A stretch of DNA of 19,645 bases from Clostridiales bacterium (GCA_012799315.1 JAAZLM010000085.1:1-19645); one strand, 5' to 3'; counted from the first letter of the stretch, positions 7,182 to 14,924 are shown. Program-made: numbers and translations. The notes: generated by a model not told the origin, from the letters alone.

Positions 7182-8444
7182 ATGAAAGTTTTAGTCGTTG
7201 GATCCGGCGGACGTGAGCACGCAATAGTTATGAAACTCTCGCAGAGTCCTCAAATTGAGAAGCTTTTTTGTGCTCCCGGCAATGGCGGCATATCAAAATA
7301 TGCCCATTGCTTCGATGTGAAGGTGAGCGATACAGAGGGAATGGTCGCACTTGCTAAAAAGTTGGAGGCGGACATGGTTGTCGTCGCCCCCGAAGAGCCT
7401 CTTGCTAATGGTCTTGTAGATAGCTTGAATGCGGTCGGAATTAAAACATTCGGCCCTAATAAAGCTGCAGCAATTATTGAGGGTAGTAAAGTCTTCTCAA
7501 AGGATCTAATGAAGAAATATCATATACCCACTGCTAAGTATGAAGTATTCGATAATGTCGATGATGCAATTGCATATCTTCAATCGGAGAATACCTATCC
7601 TATTGTTATTAAGGCGGATGGATTAGCACTAGGTAAAGGCGTTATTATAGCGCAGGACTTTAAAGAAGCTAAAAAGGCAGTAACATCGATGATTGAAGAG
7701 GGTGCTTTCGGCGAAAGCGGGCGCAACGTTGTAATAGAGGAGTTTATGACAGGCCCAGAAGTGACAGTCCTCGCCTTTACCGATGGTAAAACCATTGTGC
7801 CGATGATGTCCTCAATGGATCATAAACGTGCTTATGACAATGATGCAGGCCCGAATACTGGCGGTATGGGCGCCATTGCGCCTAATCCTTACTATAATGA
7901 AGGTCTTGAAAAAGAGTGCATGAAAAAGATATTCCTACCAACAATTCGTGCTATGGAAGCTGAGGGACGCACATTCAAGGGCTGTTTATACTTCGGCTTA
8001 ATGCTCACTCCTAGCGGGCCTAGGGTGATAGAATACAACTGCCGATTCGGTGATCCTGAGGCGCAGGTCGTACTATCGATGTTGGAAAGCGATTTGCTAA
8101 CTATATTCGATGCAGTGTTCAATGAAAAGCTTGATTCCATCAAAATTAAGTGGAGAGTTGGAGCATCGGCATGCATAATTATGGCCTCGGGCGGTTATCC
8201 CAAGGCCTATGAAACAGGTAAAGAAATTATCGGGCTAGATGCTAAAGGACAGGTGTCGAATAGCTTTGTATTCCATGCGGGAACAACATTCTCAGGTGGA
8301 AAATTCACCACGGCTGGCGGTAGAGTCCTCGGCGTTACAGCTTGGGGCGGGAGTCTAGATGCTGCACTCAAAACTGCGTATTCATCAGTAAAAAACATTA
8401 AATTTGAAGATATGCATTATCGCTCCGACATAGGGCGGAAGTAA
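7182..8444 (+). CDS. purD: phosphoribosylamine--glycine ligase (GAR synthetase)
   Basis: PurD joins phosphoribosylamine and glycine with ATP to give GAR. The 420-residue length is typical. The N-terminal domain opens with VLVVGSGGREHAIVMKLS (3-20). The ATP-grasp region includes PIVIKADGLALGKGVII (about 141-157), the DHKRAYDNDAGPNTGGMGA block and the hallmark RFGDPEAQVV (288-297). A GAGAGGAAAG sequence lies just upstream of the ATG, and the gene is 19 nt after the AICAR formyltransferase. It is the last gene of the operon. No terminator is visible after it, and its last 28 bp overlap the 3' end of the convergent nth gene. Confidence 0.96.
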   Translation: MKVLVVGSGGREHAIVMKLSQSPQIEKLFCAPGNGGISKYAHCFDVKVSDTEGMVALAKKLEADMVVVAPEEPLANGLVDSLNAVGIKTFGPNKAAAIIEGSKVFSKDLMKKYHIPTAKYEVFDNVDDAIAYLQSENTYPIVIKADGLALGKGVIIAQDFKEAKKAVTSMIEEGAFGESGRNVVIEEFMTGPEVTVLAFTDGKTIVPMMSSMDHKRAYDNDAGPNTGGMGAIAPNPYYNEGLEKECMKKIFLPTIRAMEAEGRTFKGCLYFGLMLTPSGPRVIEYNCRFGDPEAQVVLSMLESDLLTIFDAVFNEKLDSIKIKWRVGASACIIMASGGYPKAYETGKEIIGLDAKGQVSNSFVFHAGTTFSGGKFTTAGGRVLGVTAWGGSLDAALKTAYSSVKNIKFEDMHYRSDIGRK

Positions 8445-9058
8445 TTGCAGTAGAATGAAATTGAACATTCCTCGCATTTTGGCTTTCTAGCGGAGCAAAC
8501 TTCCCTGCCGTGCCAAACAAGTCTATGGCAAAACATTGTGCTTTCTTCTATGGGCAGTAGTTTTCTTAGCTGCTGCTCAACTTTTTGCGGTACTTTTGTA
8601 TCAACTAATCCAAGTCGTCCTGACACTCGAATTACATGAGTATCAGTAACTACGGCAGGTTTATTATATAAGTCACCAAGGATTAAATTAGCGGTCTTGC
8701 GGCCTACACCGGGGAGTCTTAGCAGTTCTTCCATTGTATCTGGAATAACGCCATTATGTTGCGTTATTAAAATAGCACTCATTTCCTTTATATCTTTTGC
8801 CTTTGTTCGGAACAATCCGCACGGTCGCACAATTTGCTCTAATTCTTCAATATTGGCACCAGCGAATTCTTCAAGGCTTTTATAGCGTTTGAATAATGTC
8901 TTTGTAATTATATTCACCCTAGCATCCGTACATTGCGCTGAAAGACGTGTGGCAATTAGCAATTCATGCGGTTCACTATAATCAAGGGCGCATTTAGCAT
9001 CGGGATATGTAGTTCTCAATACGTCAATTATCTTTAATATTTGTTCTTTCTTAGTCAT
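8417..9058 (-). CDS. nth: endonuclease III (DNA glycosylase / AP lyase)
   Basis: Nth excises oxidised pyrimidines and cuts at abasic sites in base-excision repair. From the ATG at 9058 the protein has 213 residues. The helix-hairpin-helix is LPGVGRKTAN (115-124) with catalytic Lys121, and the catalytic Asp139 is in VVTDTHV; both are one position from E. coli Lys120/Asp138. The C-terminal Fe-S loop has Cys188, Cys195, Cys198 and Cys204 in CX6CX2CX5C spacing, so the [4Fe-4S] cluster should be present. An upstream in-frame ATG at 9085 is rejected because GGAGGT (9064-9069) lies between it and 9058. It has its own promoter (9076-9104) and converges on purD. Confidence 0.95.
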   Translation of the reverse strand: MTKKEQILKIIDVLRTTYPDAKCALDYSEPHELLIATRLSAQCTDARVNIITKTLFKRYKSLEEFAGANIEELEQIVRPCGLFRTKAKDIKEMSAILITQHNGVIPDTMEELLRLPGVGRKTANLILGDLYNKPAVVTDTHVIRVSGRLGLVDTKVPQKVEQQLRKLLPIEESTMFCHRLVWHGREVCSARKPKCEECSISFYCNYFRPMSER

Positions 9059-9063
9059 TTTGC

Positions 9064-9069
9064 ACCTCC
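9064..9069 (-). promoter_or_regulatory. Shine-Dalgarno that fixes the nth start
   Basis: On the minus strand GGAGGT is 5 nt upstream of the ATG at 9058, making 9058 rather than the in-frame ATG at 9085 the likely start. Confidence 0.7.
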
Positions 9070-9075
9070 ATTTAT

Positions 9076-9104
9076 ATTGTACCATGTTTTAATTCGATAG
9101 TAAA
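9076..9104 (-). promoter_or_regulatory. nth promoter with extended -10
   Basis: On the minus strand, TTTACT (9104-9099) and TACAAT (9081-9076) are separated by exactly 17 nt. A TG one base before the -10 makes it an extended -10. Transcription would start near 9069, very close to the Shine-Dalgarno, so the leader is short. Confidence 0.5.
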
Positions 9105-9133
9105 TGAAAGAGCCGAGTCTAAAGCAAATTCGG

Positions 9134-9170
9134 CATATCCCTTGCATTTTTTTACGGGATATGTTAAACT
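9134..9170 (+). promoter_or_regulatory. probable ddh promoter with an overlapping inverted repeat
   Basis: TTGCAT (9142-9147) and TAAACT (9165-9170) are 17 nt apart, with TG just before the -10. A perfect 8-bp inverted repeat, CATATCCC (9134-9141) and GGGATATG (9156-9163), flanks the -35 and fills the spacer up to the -10. Its position suits an operator, though the centre is wide (14 nt), so an RNA- or DNA-level role is not established. The remaining ~110 nt to ddh show no recognisable element. Confidence 0.4.
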
Positions 9171-9288
9171 TTTTATGGTCATTTTATAGAGTTTAGCGTG
9201 AATTTCTAGTTTGATATTCAGATCTATCTTAATGTAAATTCAGCTTCTATGTTTATAAAAATCTAATTGTAGTAGAAAGGAATATATA

Positions 9289-10164
9289 ATGATTAAAGTT
9301 GCAATCGTTGGTTATGGCAATATTGGGAAAGCTGCACACGAGGCAATTTCCGCAAGTAAGGACTTCTCCCTTGAATATATTGTCGATACAACAAAAATTG
9401 ATGTAGATGTACCCGTTTTAAACGATGTATCCGAACTAAATAATGTCGATGTGGCAATACTCTCACTACCTAGCCGTGTCGTTCCAGAAGTGGCATCTTT
9501 GCTACTGTCAAAGGGAATCAACACTGTAGACAGTTATGATATGCATTCAAGTATTGCCGATGTGCGTTCAAAATTAGATCAGGTAGCAAAGCAAAATAAT
9601 AGTGCCTCTATTACCGCTGCGGGGTGGGATCCGGGTAGTGATTCAGTCATTAGAACATTACTAATGGCCATGATGCCAAGGGGCATAACATATACAAATT
9701 TCGGGCCTGGCATGAGTATGGGGCATACCGTTGCCGTGAAGGCGATCCCCGGCGTGAAAGATGCTCTATCTATCACAGTCCCGACTGGATCCGGCGTGCA
9801 TAGACGTATGGTCTATGTGGAACTGATGGATAATGCCGACTTCAATGTAGTAGAAAGTGCAATCCGTCAAGATGATTACTTCATCAATGATGAAACGCAT
9901 GTAACAAAAGTAGAGAGTATCGACGATTTGAGAGACGTGGGACATGGTGTTAACCTAATTAGAAAAGGTATGTCAGGCACAACTCCCAATCAAAAAGTCG
10001 AATTCAATATGAGTATCAATAACCCCGCACTTACCGGTCAAATTTTAGTTTCTTCTGCTCGTGCAGTGATGAAACAACGTGCTGGATGTTACACAATGAT
10101 ACAAATTCCGCCGATCGACTATTTAGATGACGATGTTGATGAGATAATTCGCTCCTTAGTATAA
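9289..10164 (+). CDS. ddh: meso-diaminopimelate D-dehydrogenase
   Basis: Ddh interconverts tetrahydrodipicolinate and meso-2,6-diaminopimelate using NADP(H) and ammonia, a one-step route to the precursor of lysine and peptidoglycan. The protein has 291 residues, somewhat shorter than the ~320-residue Corynebacterium enzyme. It shows a Rossmann loop GYGNIG (8-13), VDSYDMH (80-86), AGWDPGSDS (111-119) and GPGMSMGHTVAVKAIPGV (139-156), all hallmarks of the family. GAAAGGA (9275-9281) precedes the ATG. The gene is monocistronic, with its own promoter region and a terminator hairpin downstream. Confidence 0.92.
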   Translation: MIKVAIVGYGNIGKAAHEAISASKDFSLEYIVDTTKIDVDVPVLNDVSELNNVDVAILSLPSRVVPEVASLLLSKGINTVDSYDMHSSIADVRSKLDQVAKQNNSASITAAGWDPGSDSVIRTLLMAMMPRGITYTNFGPGMSMGHTVAVKAIPGVKDALSITVPTGSGVHRRMVYVELMDNADFNVVESAIRQDDYFINDETHVTKVESIDDLRDVGHGVNLIRKGMSGTTPNQKVEFNMSINNPALTGQILVSSARAVMKQRAGCYTMIQIPPIDYLDDDVDEIIRSLV

Positions 10165-10196
10165 TAATGTTGTAACGTATTTTATTATTAATGCTG

Positions 10197-10240
10197 AACA
10201 CCTCGTGAAGGCGCTCCAAAAGGCATTTACGAGGTGTTTG
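10197..10240 (+). terminator. hairpin terminator after ddh
   Basis: AACACCTCGT (10197-10206) pairs perfectly with ACGAGGTGTT (10229-10238). The stem can extend by three more pairs (GAA with TTT) around a 16-nt loop. The T-rich tail (TTTGATTTG) is short, so termination strength is uncertain. Confidence 0.6.
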
Positions 10241-10242
10241 AT

Positions 10243-10284
10243 TTGACTAGATCAACCACAAAATATAGAGAAAATCAATATAAT
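10243..10284 (+). promoter_or_regulatory. possible ychF promoter
   Basis: A TTGACT at 10243-10248 and two candidate -10 boxes, TATAGA (10264-10269, spacer 15) and TATAAT (10279-10284, without a good -35), lie between the ddh terminator and ychF. Which pair is used cannot be settled by eye. Confidence 0.35.
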
Positions 10285-10309
10285 ATGTAGAAATTAGGAG
10301 GACTTTTTA

Positions 10310-11404
10310 ATGAAACTAGGTATGGTAGGGTTACCTAATGTTGGTAAGAGCACATTGTTTAATGCGCTCACAAATGCTGGTGCCGAATCGGCCAACTACC
10401 CATTTTGCACGATTGAGCCGAATGTTGGCATAGTATCGGTGCCTGATTCTAGGCTGGATGCTTTATATAAATTATTTAATTCTAGCAAGCTAACGCCCGC
10501 TACATTGGAGTTCGTGGATATAGCGGGACTTGTTAAAGGGGCATCAAAGGGCGAAGGTCTAGGGAATAAATTCCTATCGAATATTCGTGAAGTTGATGCT
10601 ATTGTTCATGTTGTACGTTGCTTTGAAAGTGATGATATCATACATGTCGATGGTGAAATTGGTGCTGCAAGAGACATTGAAACTATCAATCTTGAATTGA
10701 TTTTTTCCGATATTGAAATGATAGAAAGACGTATTGAACGCACAAGGAAGCTTGCAAAATCTGATAAGAAATTCCAACTAGAAATAGACTTCTTGGAAGA
10801 ACTTAAAGCGCATTTAGAGGCAGGCAATTCAGCAAGGAGTTTTGGCTTTACTGATGATCAATCCGAGATAATTAAGTCCTCCCCTCTCCTATCTAATAAG
10901 CCAGTCATCTATGCTGCGAATCTGAGCGAGAACGACTTTATCAACAACATTGATACGAATGAAAACTACAATGCAGTCCTTGAAATAGCTAAGAATGAGA
11001 ATTCTGCTGTGCTGCCAATATGCGCCCAAATTGAAGCAGAAATCTCCGATATGGGCGACGAAGATAAGGCTATGTTCCTTGCTGACCTTGGTCTGAGCGA
11101 ATCGGGTCTTGATCGAATAATTAAGGAGGGATACTCCCTCCTCGGGCTTATCTCATTCCTAACATCGGGACCGACAGAAGTCCGTGCTTGGACTATAACA
11201 AAGGGAACTAAGGCACCTGCTGCCGCTGGGAAGATCCACACGGATTTTGAACGTGGATTCATACGTGCGGAAGTTGTTTCCTTCAACGATATAATCGAGT
11301 GTCAAGGCATGGCCGGTGCTCGGGAAAAGGGTCTTGTCCGACTTGAGGGAAAAGACTATATTGTTGCCGATGGTGATGTAATTATCTTTAGGTTCAATGT
11401 GTAG
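10310..11404 (+). CDS. ychF: YchF/Obg-like ATPase
   Basis: YchF is a conserved ribosome-associated P-loop ATPase of the Obg family. The 364-residue length matches the family. It has the P-loop GLPNVGKST (7-15), the switch motif DIAGLVKGASKGEGLGN (70-86), a coiled-coil segment near 125-175, and NLSE (204-207) in place of the usual NKxD, the feature that explains ATP preference in this family. The C-terminal TGS domain includes the LISFLTSGPTEVRAWTI block and ends FRFNV. AGGAGG (10296-10301) lies 8 nt before the ATG. It ends at a strong bidirectional terminator. Confidence 0.95.
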   Translation: MKLGMVGLPNVGKSTLFNALTNAGAESANYPFCTIEPNVGIVSVPDSRLDALYKLFNSSKLTPATLEFVDIAGLVKGASKGEGLGNKFLSNIREVDAIVHVVRCFESDDIIHVDGEIGAARDIETINLELIFSDIEMIERRIERTRKLAKSDKKFQLEIDFLEELKAHLEAGNSARSFGFTDDQSEIIKSSPLLSNKPVIYAANLSENDFINNIDTNENYNAVLEIAKNENSAVLPICAQIEAEISDMGDEDKAMFLADLGLSESGLDRIIKEGYSLLGLISFLTSGPTEVRAWTITKGTKAPAAAGKIHTDFERGFIRAEVVSFNDIIECQGMAGAREKGLVRLEGKDYIVADGDVIIFRFNV

Positions 11405-11406
11405 AT

Positions 11407-11441
11407 AAAAAGCTTGCGTTATTAAAACGCAAGCTTTTTTT
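11407..11441. terminator. strong bidirectional terminator between ychF and the coiled-coil gene
   Basis: AAAAAGCTTGCGTT-type arms (11407-11420) pair with AACGCAAGCTTTT (11426-11439) around a 5-nt loop, 14 bp without mismatch. The T-run on the plus strand and the A-run on the left give U-tracts in both directions. It can end ychF and the minus-strand cluster that stops at 11467. Confidence 0.88.
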
Positions 11442-11466
11442 ATTATGTAATTTGATATTCGTAGGT

Positions 11467-11931
11467 TTATTTTGACTGCTTAACAACATTCCTAGTTCTT
11501 TTAACATCATTCATGTTGTTGACCAGGAGTTGCTCCATCTCGGAAAGAATCTTATCTACATATTCGTTAGTTGCGTTGCGAAGCTCCCTCGATTTAGATT
11601 GTGCATCGGCGATTATCTCGCTTGCTTTTGCAGTAGCTTGTTTCAATACTTCCTGCTCATCAAGAAGTTGTTTTGCCTTTTCCTCAGACTTCTTAACAAT
11701 AGCCTCCGATTCTCTTTTAGCATCACTTAAAATAATCTTTCTATCGGCAACTATTAACTTAGCTTGCTTAATCTCGCCCGGCAAATTTAAGCGAACATCA
11801 GCAATTAAATTCCTCATGCCCTCAATGTTGACTAAGCACTTCCCACCGGATAGTGGTACACCTAGGGCTTTATCAAGCATATCGTCCATAGTGTCGAGAA
11901 TGTCATCGATGTTCATCATGTCTTTATTCAT
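11467..11931 (-). CDS. coiled-coil protein of unknown function in the rsmD-coaD cluster
   Basis: The 154-residue product has a short N-terminal region (1-50) and then a long charged, Ala/Lys/Glu-rich heptad-like segment (about 52-145) predicted by eye to be coiled coil. It resembles proteins after coaD in other Clostridia that are loosely called ATPase or V-type ATPase subunit H-like, but I see no Walker motifs, signal peptide or membrane segment. DivIVA-like or F-type ATPase subunit-b-like coiled coils are alternatives, without support. It starts 2 nt beyond the coaD stop; its Shine-Dalgarno AAAGGGGTG lies inside the coaD 3' end, so translation is probably coupled. Confidence 0.8.
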   Translation of the reverse strand: MNKDMMNIDDILDTMDDMLDKALGVPLSGGKCLVNIEGMRNLIADVRLNLPGEIKQAKLIVADRKIILSDAKRESEAIVKKSEEKAKQLLDEQEVLKQATAKASEIIADAQSKSRELRNATNEYVDKILSEMEQLLVNNMNDVKRTRNVVKQSK

Positions 11932-11933
11932 TC

Positions 11934-12422
11934 TTACTGCACCCCTTTATTAAGCCTATTCTTTATCGTTTCAAGTATTTCATCCGGTACAAATCCGGTA
12001 ATATCGCCGCCTAAACTTGCTATTTGTTTTACAACACTAGAGCTTAAATACATATTTTCAGATGTTGTTGTGAAAAATATAGTTTCGGCATTGCTATATA
12101 GCTTTTTATTAGCAAGCGCCATTTGAAATTCGTATTCAAAGTCGGACACCGCCCGTAAACCCTTTACAATCGCACTTGCCCCTTGCTTCCTAGTATAATC
12201 GGCAAGAAGACCATCGTATGCGTCTATAACGACATTTTCAATGCCTTCTGTCACGGCTTTCAACATATTTACCCGCTCACTAACGGTGAAGCTTGCCTCT
12301 TTATTCGGATTGATTGACACTAGCACTATAACCTTATCAAATATCTTTGATGCTCTAGAGATGATGTCAATATGGCCGAATGTTACAGGGTCAAAGCTAC
12401 CTGGGCAGACTGCTATACTCAT
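11934..12422 (-). CDS. coaD: pantetheine-phosphate adenylyltransferase
   Basis: CoaD transfers AMP from ATP to 4'-phosphopantetheine, making dephospho-CoA, the penultimate step of coenzyme A synthesis. The 162-residue protein has the N-terminal CPGSFDPVTFGHIDII (6-21) with the (T/H)xGH nucleotidyltransferase motif TFGH (14-17), the VKGLRAVSDFEYEFQMA block near residue 89, and YLSSSVVKQIA near 124-134, all diagnostic of the family. Its ATG shares one base with the rsmD stop (TAATG arrangement), indicating coupled translation. The rsmD-coaD pairing is widespread in bacteria. Confidence 0.95.
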   Translation of the reverse strand: MSIAVCPGSFDPVTFGHIDIISRASKIFDKVIVLVSINPNKEASFTVSERVNMLKAVTEGIENVVIDAYDGLLADYTRKQGASAIVKGLRAVSDFEYEFQMALANKKLYSNAETIFFTTTSENMYLSSSVVKQIASLGGDITGFVPDEILETIKNRLNKGVQ

Positions 12423-12967
12423 TAACTTTCATCCCCTTTTACATATATCGTTATAATAGTTTTTCCATGTTTGTATTGCTTTTTCATTGTCAATTCACCG
12501 ACTGATTGCGCTAATTCTAATTTATGTTCATGTTCACAAATTACTTTTCCATTAGGCATAACTTTATCGGAAAGATTATTCAATGTTTTAGCTACAATCC
12601 CTTTTTCATAAGGTGGATCAACAAATATAAAATCGAATTTATCGGTTGTCGCCTTTAGGAATGAATTTGAGTTTGCTGGAATTATCCTAGCTTTATCATT
12701 AAAGCCGACAACCTTTATATTCTCACGAATGCAATCAATGGACTTCGCACTTGAATCTACAAAAGTGCAATGCCGTGCTCCACGGCTCAATGCCTCTATC
12801 CCAAGTTGTCCAGATCCAGCGAATAAATCCAGTACGTTCGCTCCTTCAATCTCGAATTGTATCGTGCTGAACATTGCTTCCTTAACTCGTTCTATCGTGG
12901 GGCGCACATCTTCTCCTTCGAGCGCTCTAATTTTTCGCCCTTTTGCAATACCTGTAATTACACGCAT
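12422..12967 (-). CDS. rsmD: 16S rRNA (guanine(966)-N(2))-methyltransferase
   Basis: RsmD methylates G966 of 16S rRNA during 30S assembly. The 181-residue protein opens with MRVITGIAKGRKI, has the SAM-binding motif LDLFAGSGQLGIEALSRGA (46-64) and the catalytic DPPY (117-120) typical of N2/N6 methyltransferases. The RPTIERVKEAMFS segment (22-34) is characteristic of the family. The Shine-Dalgarno is moderate (AAGGCAGG about 7 nt before the ATG). It is the first gene of a three-gene minus-strand cluster read from the promoter at 13035-13063, and its stop overlaps the coaD start by one base. Confidence 0.95.
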   Translation of the reverse strand: MRVITGIAKGRKIRALEGEDVRPTIERVKEAMFSTIQFEIEGANVLDLFAGSGQLGIEALSRGARHCTFVDSSAKSIDCIRENIKVVGFNDKARIIPANSNSFLKATTDKFDFIFVDPPYEKGIVAKTLNNLSDKVMPNGKVICEHEHKLELAQSVGELTMKKQYKHGKTIITIYVKGDES

Positions 12968-13034
12968 ATTGATGCCTGCCTTCCCTCGTTATTAAACCCG
13001 ATTAATTATCATCAAGTTAATATTCTATCATCTA

Positions 13035-13063
13035 ATTATAGTACAAAACAATGATTTTGTCTA
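13035..13063 (-). promoter_or_regulatory. strong promoter of the rsmD-coaD cluster with dyad symmetry in the spacer
   Basis: On the minus strand TAGACA (13063-13058) and TATAAT (13040-13035) are separated by exactly 17 nt, matching 11 of 12 consensus positions. The spacer holds a 6-bp inverted repeat (ACAAAA/TTTTGT, 13043-13060) that could be an operator or chance. Confidence 0.75.
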
Positions 13064-13069
13064 GTCAAG

Positions 13070-13085
13070 GTAAATTGCAATTTAC
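13070..13085. repeat. 16-bp perfect palindrome between uvrC and the rsmD promoter
   Basis: GTAAATTGCAATTTAC is perfectly self-complementary with no loop. It ends on the first base of the uvrC stop codon and lies 7 bp upstream of the rsmD -35. It has no U-tract and no loop, so it fits a dimeric protein's DNA site better than a terminator. Confidence 0.5.
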
Positions 13086-14908
13086 TAGAAGTTCTCAGCT
13101 ATGAAGTCATGCAGCTCCTTTGCCACTTCTTTGCCGACTTTTGCCGCTTTTCTCAACTCCTCAACAGTCGCCTTTTTCAATGCTGCTTTTGTCTTAAATT
13201 CCTTAATTAGCATATGTGCCTTTTTATCGCCTATCCCTCTAACCTTAGTTAATTCTAGTTCATATGTTCGCTTATTATGTCGCTTACGTTGGAAAGATAT
13301 TGCGAATCTATGCGCCTCATCCTGTATTCGTGTAACTAATGAGAAGGCACTCCTGAAGCTTGTGATAGATATTTCCTCTCCACTATGGGCGATCGCCCTA
13401 GTGCGGTGCCTGTCGTCCTTCACCATTCCGAATACTGGTACATCAATGCCCATCTTTCTCAGCATCGGCTCAACTGCCGATACATGGCCTTTACCCCCAT
13501 CGACTAGGATTAGATCTGGCAATCTTGAAAAACTCTCATCACTATCTAAATATCGTTTAAATCGCCTACTTAGCATTTCACGCATGCTCGCATAATCGTC
13601 CTGCCCGACTACATCCTTAATCGTAAAACGCTTATAATCGCTCTTTAGTGGGCGGCCATTCTTAAATACAACCATGCCACCAACTACCGCAGTTTCACCA
13701 AGATTCGATACATCGTACGCCTCTATATATTCAGGTGTTGTGGGTAATCCTAGCAGTGTTGATAGTTCTTCAAGTGCTGTAATCTCCTTGCCCGTTCTAC
13801 CAACCTTAAGCGATAGATATTCGCTCGCATTAGCCTTTGCTAGCATTATTTGCTTGAGCCCTTCTCCCCGTTGTGGTATATGGATGTTGACTGCGTGTCC
13901 AGATTTTTCCCTTAAAAACTGCTCTATTAATTCCATATCGTCAACATCGTCATCGACCAGAATCCGCCTCGGTATATCGTCTTTACCACTATAATAATTT
14001 GTGATGAAGTCCGCCCTTAGTTGACTTTGCTTATACGCATCACCGAGGAAGAAATCATCCTTATCCACTAGCTTGCCATTCCTATACATTATAACGGCAA
14101 TACTAGCCATATTAGCATTGGTAGATAGTGCGATTAAGTCAAAGCTCTTTGAGTTATCGCCAATCACTTGCTGCGTATCGGCAATCCTCTGAATTGCCGA
14201 TATTTGATCACGGATTTTTGCCGCTCTTTCAAAATCAAGGTTTTCAGATGCGTCGCCCATTTCAGCAGTTAGCCTTTTTACCGATTCCTCACTACCGCCC
14301 TGCATATACTTTAATGCATCGTCAATAACTTTCTTATATTCTTCCGATGTAGTGTTACCGATACATATCCCGCTACACCTCTTAATATGGAAGTTCAGGC
14401 ATGGTCGCCCTTTTCCAAATTCTTGCGGAAATCTCCTTGTGCAGGTCGGTAATTTGAATATACTATTTGCTTCATCAACCGCCTGTTTGACGGCATATGA
14501 ACTCGCATATGGGCCTAGATATGTTGCATTTTTATCACTTTTGTTCTTCTCTGCTGTTATTCTAGGATATTCCTCATTGCTAATTTTAATATAGCTATAA
14601 CCCTTGTCGTCTTTTAGCAAAATATTATACTTCGGCCTATATTGTTTTATCATACTACATTCAAGAAGTAAAGCCTCAAATTCACTGCCGGTGACGATGA
14701 AATCGAAATCATGAACATTCGACACCATCTTTCGCACCTTATTGTCGTGGTTAGCACTCTCCCTAAAATAGCTGATAACACGGTTCTTCAATACTTTAGC
14801 CTTGCCTATATATATAATTTTTCCAGCCCTATCTTTCATTAGATAAACTCCTGGGGAAGTTGTGAGCTTATTGGCTTTTCCCCGTAAATATGATATTCTT
14901 TTATTCAT
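13085..14908 (-). CDS. uvrC: UvrABC excinuclease subunit C
   Basis: UvrC makes both incisions in nucleotide excision repair. From the ATG at 14908 it has 607 residues. Domains in order: GIY-YIG nuclease (SPGVYLMKD, then IIYIGKAKVLKNRV, about 18-44), a Cys-containing region (CTRRFPQEFGKGRPCLNFHI then CSGIC), a UVR domain (NLDFERAAKIRDQI), an RNase H-like nuclease (EAYDVSNLGETAVVGGMV, DLILVDGGKGH, DDRHRTRAI), and C-terminal helix-hairpin-helix motifs (LTKVRGIGDKKAHML). Further in-frame starts lie upstream (to 14944), but AGGTGAT (14912-14918) points to 14908. It stands apart from the neighbouring gpsA and rsmD genes by palindromic gaps, so it may be transcribed alone. Confidence 0.95.
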   Translation of the reverse strand: MNKRISYLRGKANKLTTSPGVYLMKDRAGKIIYIGKAKVLKNRVISYFRESANHDNKVRKMVSNVHDFDFIVTGSEFEALLLECSMIKQYRPKYNILLKDDKGYSYIKISNEEYPRITAEKNKSDKNATYLGPYASSYAVKQAVDEANSIFKLPTCTRRFPQEFGKGRPCLNFHIKRCSGICIGNTTSEEYKKVIDDALKYMQGGSEESVKRLTAEMGDASENLDFERAAKIRDQISAIQRIADTQQVIGDNSKSFDLIALSTNANMASIAVIMYRNGKLVDKDDFFLGDAYKQSQLRADFITNYYSGKDDIPRRILVDDDVDDMELIEQFLREKSGHAVNIHIPQRGEGLKQIMLAKANASEYLSLKVGRTGKEITALEELSTLLGLPTTPEYIEAYDVSNLGETAVVGGMVVFKNGRPLKSDYKRFTIKDVVGQDDYASMREMLSRRFKRYLDSDESFSRLPDLILVDGGKGHVSAVEPMLRKMGIDVPVFGMVKDDRHRTRAIAHSGEEISITSFRSAFSLVTRIQDEAHRFAISFQRKRHNKRTYELELTKVRGIGDKKAHMLIKEFKTKAALKKATVEELRKAAKVGKEVAKELHDFIAENF

Positions 14909-14911
14909 TCT

Positions 14912-14918
14912 ATCACCT
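14912..14918 (-). promoter_or_regulatory. Shine-Dalgarno that fixes the uvrC start
   Basis: On the minus strand AGGTGAT sits 3 nt upstream of the ATG at 14908 and matches the 3' half of the canonical anti-SD complement. It lies inside the frame that would be used by starts at 14944 or 14926. Confidence 0.6.
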
Positions 14919-14924
14919 ACTTTC

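Noticed and set aside
9112..9135. GCCGA/TCGGC hairpin between nth and ddh
   Set aside because: Only 5 bp with a 13-nt loop in an AT-rich gap; no T-run follows on either strand.
9177..9288. Possible lysine riboswitch before ddh
   Set aside because: The leader is only about 110 nt, shorter than an L-box, with no L-box-like helices or terminator.
10574..11286. Minus-strand open frames inside ychF
   Set aside because: YchF motifs are unmistakable on the plus strand; the reverse frames lack starts with ribosome sites.
11513..11953. Plus-strand open frame of 146 codons opposite the coiled-coil gene
   Set aside because: It is antisense to a gene with clear coupling to coaD, and the Ser/Leu-rich translation is typical of an antisense shadow.
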